A stretch of DNA of 64,000 nucleotides from Maricaulis sp965228215 (GTDB taxonomy: Bacteria > Pseudomonadota > Alphaproteobacteria > Caulobacterales > Maricaulaceae), in contig OZ245800.1 in assembly GCA_965228215.1 (NCBI GenBank), forward strand, positions 3,100,001-3,164,000, given 5' to 3'. The notes beneath the pieces are model-generated. The model was given only the letters and a program-made list of their open reading frames with translations. It did no database searches and was not told where the DNA came from. Below are positions 58,671 to 64,000 of the stretch, piece by piece (position 1 is the stretch's first letter; each line of letters begins with the position of its first letter). Both the position numbers and the translations under genes were made by a program.

Positions 58671-58892
58671 CTAGCTCCCTTGATCTTGCTGCGCTTTACG
58701 CTCGACCTGCGTGGTCCGGATGCGCGCGATATCCTTGCGCACCTGGCTGAAGCGAGCGGTGTTTTCCAGCTGGCCGGTGGCCTGCTGGAAACGCAGATTG
58801 AATTGTTCTTTCTTGAGATCCAGGAGCTTGTCCTGGAGCTCGTCATCGGTCATGGCGCGAACGTCGACCGGCTTGAGTGCCTTGTCAGCCAT
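58671..58892 (-). CDS. rpmC: 50S ribosomal protein L29
   Basis: 73 residues forming two helices: 'MTDDELQDKLLDLKKEQFNL', 'RFQQATGQLENTARFSQVRK', 'DIARIRTTQVERKAQQ'. L29 lies by the peptide exit and is part of the docking site for trigger factor and SRP. Confidence 0.98.
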   Translation of the reverse strand: MADKALKPVDVRAMTDDELQDKLLDLKKEQFNLRFQQATGQLENTARFSQVRKDIARIRTTQVERKAQQDQGS

Positions 58893-58906
58893 CGTTCCAG
58901 TCTCCT

Positions 58907-59320
58907 CTATTCGCCCATCCGGGCGACGATCTTGGTCTTGACCGGCAGTTTGGCAGCACCGAGGGCCAGCGCTTCGCGCGCGACATCCTCAGGCACACCG
59001 TCGATCTCGAACATGATCCGGCCCGGCTTGACCTTGCAGGCCCAGTACTCGACCGAACCCTTACCTTTACCCATCCGGACTTCCGTCGGCTTGTTCGTGA
59101 CAGGCACGTCCGGGAAGATGCGGATCCACACCCGGCCGGCACGCTTCATGTGACGCGTGATGGCCCGGCGAGTTGCTTCGATCTGGCGCGCGGTAACGCG
59201 CTCAGGCTGCAGGGCTTTGAGGCCATAAGAGCCGAAGTTCAGCGTGTAGCCGCCCTTCGCATTGCCCTTGATCCGGCCTTTGTGAGCCTTGCGGAATTTT
59301 GTGCGTTTCGGTTGCAGCAT
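58907..59320 (-). CDS. rplP: 50S ribosomal protein L16
   Basis: 137 residues. 'MLQPKRTKFRKAHKGRIKGN', 'FGSYGLKALQPERVTARQIE', 'ITRHMKRAGRVWIRIFPDVP' and 'RMGKGKGSVEYWACKVKPGR' identify L16, next to the A site. Confidence 0.99.
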   Translation of the reverse strand: MLQPKRTKFRKAHKGRIKGNAKGGYTLNFGSYGLKALQPERVTARQIEATRRAITRHMKRAGRVWIRIFPDVPVTNKPTEVRMGKGKGSVEYWACKVKPGRIMFEIDGVPEDVAREALALGAAKLPVKTKIVARMGE

Positions 59321-59332
59321 TGCTCCAGTCCC

Positions 59333-60037
59333 TTACGCGGCTTGGCGGCCCGAACGGGCGCGCTGCTCACCCGACTCCTGGAGGCGACGCTCCTGGGCCA
59401 TCGGGTCGTGTTCCATGATCTCGCCTTTGTAGATCCACACCTTGATGCCAATGATGCCCATGGCGGTCTTGGCTTCGGCGGTGCCGTAATCAATGTCGGC
59501 GCGCAGCGTGTGGAGCGGCACGGAGCCCTCCTGATACTGCTCGGTACGGGCGATCTCCGCGCCGCCCAGACGGCCGCCGCAGACGATCTTGCAACCCAGT
59601 GCGCCCATGCGCATCGCCGACTGCAGAGAGCGTTTCATGGCGCGGCGGAAAGCCACGCGGCGCTCGAGCTGCTGGGCGATGGACTCGGCCACCAGATTGG
59701 CGTCGATTTCCGGCTTGCGGACCTCGACCAGGTTGAGGAAGACCTCACCATCGACCATTTTCGACAATTCCTTGCGGAGGACTTCGATATCGGAGCCCTT
59801 CTTGCCGATGACCACACCCGGACGCGCAGTGTGAATGGTCACACGGCACTTCTTGTGCGGACGTTCGATGACGATCTTCGACACGCTGGCATTCTTGAGG
59901 CGCTTTTTCAGCATGCGGCGGATCTTGAGATCCTCGTGCAGCAGCTTGGCGTATTCGCCGGCGCCCGCATACCAGCGGGATTCCCACGTGCGGTTGACGC
60001 CGAGACGCAGACCGATCGGATTAACCTTCTGACCCAT
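59333..60037 (-). CDS. rpsC: 30S ribosomal protein S3
   Basis: 234 residues. 'MGQKVNPIGLRLGVNRTWES', 'IERPHKKCRVTIHTARPGVV', 'IGKKGSDIEVLRKELSKM' (KH domain) and 'ALGCKIVCGGRLGGAEIART' identify S3 at the mRNA entry. The start shares one base with the rplV stop. Confidence 0.99.
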   Translation of the reverse strand: MGQKVNPIGLRLGVNRTWESRWYAGAGEYAKLLHEDLKIRRMLKKRLKNASVSKIVIERPHKKCRVTIHTARPGVVIGKKGSDIEVLRKELSKMVDGEVFLNLVEVRKPEIDANLVAESIAQQLERRVAFRRAMKRSLQSAMRMGALGCKIVCGGRLGGAEIARTEQYQEGSVPLHTLRADIDYGTAEAKTAMGIIGIKVWIYKGEIMEHDPMAQERRLQESGEQRARSGRQAA

Positions 60038-60417
60038 TATGCGGCCTCCTCGACTTCACGCACCACGATGGTGAGCTCGGAAAACGGCTTGAGGATTTTG
60101 GCACCACGGCCGCGTGCGCGGGCGCGATAGCGCTTCATCACCAGGTTCTTGCCGACGAAGGCTTCGGACACGACGAGGCTGTCGATATCCAGACCGTGAT
60201 TGTTCTCGGCGTTGGCCACAGCGCTTTCGAGCGTCTTCTTGACGTCCTTGGCGATGCGCTTGCGCGAGAATTCCAGGTCTGCCAGGGCGCGCTCGACCTT
60301 CTTGCCACGGATCATCGAGGCAACAAGATTCAGCTTCTGCGGGCTGATACGGATCATCCGCAGTTTGGCGCGCGCTTCGTTTTCGGCAACGCGGCGGGGA
60401 TTGGTGGACTGACCCAT
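60037..60417 (-). CDS. rplV: 50S ribosomal protein L22
   Basis: 126 residues. 'NEARAKLRMIRISPQKLNLV', 'MIRGKKVERALADLEFSRKR', 'VAGFVGKNLVMK' region and the loop 'RARARGRGAKILKPFSELTI' identify L22, whose hairpin lines the exit tunnel. Confidence 0.98.
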   Translation of the reverse strand: MGQSTNPRRVAENEARAKLRMIRISPQKLNLVASMIRGKKVERALADLEFSRKRIAKDVKKTLESAVANAENNHGLDIDSLVVSEAFVGKNLVMKRYRARARGRGAKILKPFSELTIVVREVEEAA

Positions 60418-60420
60418 CTC

Positions 60421-60699
60421 TTATCTCCGCTTGGCTTTTTTGTCGGCAGCGTGACCGTAATAGGTCCGCGACGGCGAGAATTCGCCCAGCTTGTGACCGA
60501 CCATGTCCTCGGTGACCAGAACGGGAACGAACTTGTTTCCGTTGTGGACCTGGAAGGTCAGACCGACAAACTGCGGCAGGATGGTGGAACGGCGCGACCA
60601 TGTCTTGATCGCTTGCTTGCGGCCGCCCTCGTGGCTTTTCTCTGCTTTTTTCAGCAGATATCCGTCAACGAAGGGACCTTTCCAGACTGAACGAGGCAT
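60421..60699 (-). CDS. rpsS: 30S ribosomal protein S19
   Basis: 92 residues, standard length. 'MPRSVWKGPFVDGYLLKKAE', 'IKTWSRRSTILPQFVGLTFQ' and 'VTEDMVGHKLGEFSPSRTYY' identify S19 in the small-subunit head. Confidence 0.99.
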   Translation of the reverse strand: MPRSVWKGPFVDGYLLKKAEKSHEGGRKQAIKTWSRRSTILPQFVGLTFQVHNGNKFVPVLVTEDMVGHKLGEFSPSRTYYGHAADKKAKRR

Positions 60700-60709
60700 T
60701 GCAGGCTCC

Positions 60710-61546
60710 CTATCGCTTCTTGCGCTCGTGACGCGAGCGGATGATGAACTTGTCCGTGGACTTGTTCTTCCGCGTCTTCGCGCCCTTGGTCGGCTTGCCC
60801 CACGGCGTCACCGGGTGACGACCACCGGACGTGCGGCCTTCACCGCCACCGTGCGGGTGATCCACCGGGTTCATGACGACACCGCGGACAGACGGACGGC
60901 GACCGAGATTACGGTTGCGGCCAGCCTTGCCGAGATTGATGTTCAGGTGATCCGGGTTGGACACGGCACCAACGGTGGCCATGCACTTGTCGGACACCAT
61001 GCGCAGCTCGCCAGAGGCCAGACGGATCTGGGCATAGCCCGCATCGCGACCGACCAGCTGGACATAGGCTCCGGCGGAACGGGCGATCTGACCACCCTTC
61101 TCCGGCTTCATCTCCACATTGTGGAGGATGGTGCCGACCGGAACCGCTTTCAGCGGCATGGCGTTACCCGGCTTCACGTCCGTCTTGGCGGCCGCGATCA
61201 CCGTGTCACCGACTTCCAGGCGCTGCGGCGCCAGGATGTAGGCCTTCTCGCCGTCCTCATACTTGAGGAGCGCGATGAACGCCGTACGGTTCGGATCATA
61301 TTCCAGACGCTCGACCGTAGCCGGAACGTCCCACTTGCGGCGCTTGAAGTCGACGAGACGATAAAGGCGCTTCGCACCACCGCCACGGCGGCGGGACGTG
61401 ATGCGGCCCTTATTGTTGCGTCCGCCCGACTTGGTCAGGCCTTCGACAAGCGTCTTTTCCGGACGGCCCTTGTGCAGCGCGGAGCGATCCACGAGCACCA
61501 GAGCGCGGCGGCCCGGAGATGTCGGTTTGAATGTTTTCAAAGCCAT
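60710..61546 (-). CDS. rplB: 50S ribosomal protein L2
   Basis: 278 residues. 'MALKTFKPTSPGRRALVLVD', 'GTILHNVEMKPEKGGQIARS' and 'RGVVMNPVDHPHGGGEGRTS' identify L2, needed for peptidyl transfer. The conserved histidine in 'PVDHPHGGGEG' is kept. Confidence 0.99.
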   Translation of the reverse strand: MALKTFKPTSPGRRALVLVDRSALHKGRPEKTLVEGLTKSGGRNNKGRITSRRRGGGAKRLYRLVDFKRRKWDVPATVERLEYDPNRTAFIALLKYEDGEKAYILAPQRLEVGDTVIAAAKTDVKPGNAMPLKAVPVGTILHNVEMKPEKGGQIARSAGAYVQLVGRDAGYAQIRLASGELRMVSDKCMATVGAVSNPDHLNINLGKAGRNRNLGRRPSVRGVVMNPVDHPHGGGEGRTSGGRHPVTPWGKPTKGAKTRKNKSTDKFIIRSRHERKKR

Positions 61547-61547
61547 C

Positions 61548-61844
61548 TTACAGACCCGTCGTCACATCGATCGTGTCGCCATCGGCGAGAGTCACGACCG
61601 CTTTTTTCTGGTCATTACGCTTGCCGACGATACCGCGGAAGCGCTTGGTTTTGCCGTGGATCTTGATCGTGTTCACAGCCGTGACCTTGACCTTGAAGAG
61701 GGACTCGATCGCCTCGGCGATCTCCTTCTTGTTGGCCGAGAGGGGCACGTAGAAAACGACTTTTCCGTCCTCGGACAGAAGCGTCGACTTTTCCGTGATC
61801 ACCGGACCCAGGATAGTGTCGTAATGGCGCGACGTAGCAGTCAT
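61548..61844 (-). CDS. rplW: 50S ribosomal protein L23
   Basis: 98 residues. 'HYDTILGPVITEKSTLLSED', 'NKKEIAEAIESLFKVKVTAV' and 'INTIKIHGKTKRFRGIVGKR' are those of L23, the main docking site of nascent-chain factors at the exit. Confidence 0.98.
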   Translation of the reverse strand: MTATSRHYDTILGPVITEKSTLLSEDGKVVFYVPLSANKKEIAEAIESLFKVKVTAVNTIKIHGKTKRFRGIVGKRNDQKKAVVTLADGDTIDVTTGL

Positions 61845-61846
61845 GA

Positions 61847-62482
61847 TTATGCCTCCTTCGCGCTCAGACGATCGTGGATCTTCTCCACAGCCGCCTTGGT
61901 CAGCACCAGCGTATCGCGACGCAGCACGTCATAGACGTTCAGGCCCTGGGCCGGGAGAACGTCGATGCACGGCAGGTTGCGAGCCGCCATTGCGAAGTTT
62001 TCGTTGACCGTCTCGCCGTCAATGATCAGGGCGTTCTTCAGGCCGAGGCCCTCGAAAGACGCGCGCAGATCCTTCGTCTTGGCAGCTTTCAGCACGGCCT
62101 CATCGAGAATGATGAGCGACTGGGCGCCGACCTTGGACGACAGGGCGTGACGCAGAGCGAGCGAACGAACCTTTTTCGGCAGATCGTGTGCGTGGGAACG
62201 CACGCGCGGGCCGTGAGCCCGGCCACCACCGACGAAGATCGGAGCCGAACGGGCACCGTGACGGGCACCGCCGCCGCCCTTCTGGCGACCGAACTTCTTC
62301 TTGGTACGCGCGATTTCGGAACGGCCCTTGGTCTTGTGCGTGCCTTGCTGGCGCGCGGCCAATTGCCACTTCACGGCACGCTGAAGGAGATCGGCACGGA
62401 CCTCTTCGATACCGAAAACGGCATCGTCGAGCTCGATGGCACCGGCGTCCTTCGCCGCGAGGGTTTTTACCTCGACCTTCAT
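61847..62482 (-). CDS. rplD: 50S ribosomal protein L4
   Basis: 211 residues. 'QRAVKWQLAARQQGTHKTKG', 'GRQKGGGGARHGARSAPIFV' (the tunnel loop) and 'NLPCIDVLPAQGLNVYDVLR' identify L4. Its ATG shares one base with the rplC stop. In other bacteria L4 represses the S10 operon; no such leader can be judged here. Confidence 0.98.
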   Translation of the reverse strand: MKVEVKTLAAKDAGAIELDDAVFGIEEVRADLLQRAVKWQLAARQQGTHKTKGRSEIARTKKKFGRQKGGGGARHGARSAPIFVGGGRAHGPRVRSHAHDLPKKVRSLALRHALSSKVGAQSLIILDEAVLKAAKTKDLRASFEGLGLKNALIIDGETVNENFAMAARNLPCIDVLPAQGLNVYDVLRRDTLVLTKAAVEKIHDRLSAKEA

Positions 62483-63273
62483 TATTCCGTTCCTTCCTCG
62501 CCGTCGGTCGCGTCCGCAGCCGGGGCCTCGGTGGCCGGAGCTTCTGCTTCGGCTTCCGCGGCCGGCGCTTCGTCAGCGGCCGGAGCATTCATTTCGTCCA
62601 GCGTCCGGAACTTGCCCGGAAGCGGGAGGTCGGCACCGCCATGACCCTTCACAGCATCACGAAGCTCGATCCAGCCGCCGGCAGAACCCGGGATGGCGCC
62701 TTTGACCAGCACCAGGCCGCGCTCGGCGTCGACACGGACGACTTCGAGATTTTGCGTGGTCACGCGGGTTGCACCCATGTGACCGGCCATTTTCTTGCCC
62801 TTGAAGACCTTGCCCGGATCCTGGCACTGACCCGTGGAACCATGCGAACGGTGAGAAATCGACACACCGTGCGTGGCCCGCAGACCGCCAAAACCGTGGC
62901 GCTTCATGGCACCTGCAAAACCCTTACCGATCGAAATGCCGGCTGCGTCGACAAGCTGTCCCGGAACGAAATGCTCTGCAGACAGTTCGGCGCCGATCTC
63001 GATCAGCTGGTCTTCGTCAACGCGGAACTCAACCAGCTTGCGCTTGGGAGCCACGTTCGCCTTGGCGAAGTGACCGCGCATGGCCTTCGAAGTCCGCTTG
63101 GCCTTGGCCGCGCCGGAACCCAGCTGCATGGCCGTATAACCGTCCTTGTCCGCAGTCTTGTGCGAGACGACCTGGCAGTTTTCCAGGGCCAGGACGGTGA
63201 CCGGAACGTGCGCTCCGTCTTCGGAGAACACGCGGGTCATGCCCAGTTTCTTGGCAATTACACCCGTGCGCAT
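62482..63273 (-). CDS. rplC: 50S ribosomal protein L3 with acidic C-terminal tail
   Basis: 263 residues. 'MRTGVIAKKLGMTRVFSEDG', 'GFAGAMKRHGFGGLRATHGV', 'SHRSHGSTGQCQDPGKVFKG' and 'KKMAGHMGATRVTTQNLEVV' are those of L3. The end is a low-complexity Ala/Glu tail of about 40 residues (such as 'ADEAPAAEAEAEAPATEAPA') beyond the usual end of the protein. Alphaproteobacterial L3 proteins often carry such tails. Confidence 0.98.
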   Translation of the reverse strand: MRTGVIAKKLGMTRVFSEDGAHVPVTVLALENCQVVSHKTADKDGYTAMQLGSGAAKAKRTSKAMRGHFAKANVAPKRKLVEFRVDEDQLIEIGAELSAEHFVPGQLVDAAGISIGKGFAGAMKRHGFGGLRATHGVSISHRSHGSTGQCQDPGKVFKGKKMAGHMGATRVTTQNLEVVRVDAERGLVLVKGAIPGSAGGWIELRDAVKGHGGADLPLPGKFRTLDEMNAPAADEAPAAEAEAEAPATEAPAADATDGEEGTE

Positions 63274-63275
63274 TG

Positions 63276-63590
<315 letters not shown>

Positions 63591-63628
63591 CAAACCGATC
63601 CCGTGTCTAGTGCTTTCTAAAGAGCAAT

Positions 63629-63658
63629 CCGGGGCGCCGATTTCGGCCGACGCCCCGG
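63629..63658 (-). promoter_or_regulatory. hairpin between tuf and rpsJ
   Basis: CCGGGGCG (63629-63636) and CGCCCCGG (63651-63658) give a perfect eight-pair stem around a 14-base loop which can fold further (CCGA/TCGG). It is 15 bases after the tuf stop and 38 bases before rpsJ. No strong U tract follows on the minus strand (ATTGCTCTTT), so it may be an attenuator or partial terminator. Confidence 0.5.
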
Positions 63659-63673
63659 AAATTACTGGTTCAA

Positions 63674-64000
63674 TTACTCGACGATTTTGGAGACGACGCC
63701 TGCACCGACGGTGCGGCCGCCTTCACGGATGGCGAAGCGCAGCTTCTCTTCCATCGCGATCGGCGTGATCAGCTCGACATCCATCTCGACATTGTCGCCC
63801 GGCATAACCATCTCGGTTCCGGACTTCAGCGTCACAACACCCGTCACATCCGTCGTACGGAAGTAGAACTGCGGACGGTAGTTCGTGAAGAACGGCGTGT
63901 GGCGGCCGCCCTCTTCCTTCGTCAGGATGTACGCCTCAGCCACGAACTTGTGGTGCGGCGTGATCGAACCCGGCTTGGCCAGAACCTGGCCGCGCTCAAC
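63674..64000 (-). CDS. tuf: elongation factor Tu, C-terminal part only (window edge)
   Basis: 108 residues of the C-terminus are in the window; the N-terminal GTPase domain lies beyond 64000. 'GQVLAKPGSITPHHKFVAEA', 'YILTKEEGGRHTPFFTNYRP', 'FYFRTTDVTGVVTL', 'VMPGDNVEMDVELITPIAM' and 'LRFAIREGGRTVGAGVVSKI' are the third domain of EF-Tu. EF-Tu carries aminoacyl-tRNA to the ribosome. Most Alphaproteobacteria have two tuf copies, one at this position upstream of rpsJ. Confidence 0.97.
   Translation of the reverse strand, partial: VERGQVLAKPGSITPHHKFVAEAYILTKEEGGRHTPFFTNYRPQFYFRTTDVTGVVTLKSGTEMVMPGDNVEMDVELITPIAMEEKLRFAIREGGRTVGAGVVSKIVE

Overview
The window is a GC-rich, densely packed bacterial chromosome segment, almost certainly from a dimorphic, stalked-type alphaproteobacterium of the Caulobacterales/Maricaulales group (Maricaulis or Oceanicaulis-like). 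The lineage call rests on an SpmX-type polar protein (muramidase-like domain, acidic linker, two C-terminal membrane segments), an ATP12-type F1 assembly factor, DUF1489, a short-form adenylate kinase beside secY, and an S10-spc-alpha ribosomal operon without rpmJ or infA. It is an inference from gene content, not from a search. No insertion sequence, prophage, CRISPR array or rRNA gene was seen. One tRNA (Leu, anticodon GAG) is present. No gene-free stretch exceeds 300 bases; the longest, 14121-14417, holds only a hairpin and a small inverted repeat.

Left part (1-24400): a cut-off SPOR lipoprotein, panC, a glutaminyl cyclotransferase and several small envelope proteins, then leucine catabolism genes scattered over 13.5 kb. 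These are liuA (isovaleryl-CoA dehydrogenase), liuB (methylcrotonyl-CoA carboxylase beta), liuC (methylglutaconyl-CoA hydratase) and liuD (carboxylase alpha). All are on the minus strand in classical liuABCD order but separated by unrelated genes. Among the interrupters are a SOUL heme-binding protein whose Shine-Dalgarno lies in a perfect hairpin, two related secreted proteins of unknown function, and a pair of related membrane proteins of which one carries an in-frame amber codon. mgtE, a Kelch protein and spmX follow as a likely unit.

Middle part (24400-49700): an orphan FliN-type protein, lipB, small membrane proteins, propionyl-CoA carboxylase (pccA, pccB; the exit route for branched-chain amino acids and odd-chain fatty acids), a K+ channel-like protein, an amine oxidase, a serine hydrolase, a membrane-anchored LytTR regulator with a fatty acid desaturase, and a translationally coupled chain crcB-rluA-HAD-atp12. 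Next come a 33-residue membrane peptide gene with its own terminator, a PadR regulator/permease-prefix pair, YceI, rarA, two overlapping VOC proteins and a DegP-like protease.

Right part (49700-64000): the complete minus-strand run tuf(partial)-rpsJ-rplCDWB-rpsS-rplV-rpsC-rplP-rpmC-rpsQ-rplNXE-rpsNH-rplFR-rpsE-rpmD-rplO-secY-adk-rpsM-rpsK-rpoA-rplQ, closed by a rho-independent terminator. It supplies about half of the ribosomal proteins, the RNA polymerase alpha subunit, the protein translocation channel and adenylate kinase.

I did not find a system that I would call clearly new. The best leads are the Shine-Dalgarno hairpin of the SOUL gene, the catalytically altered and enlarged SpmX, the small peptide gene at 43261, the amber-interrupted membrane gene and the paralogous secreted proteins of unknown function.
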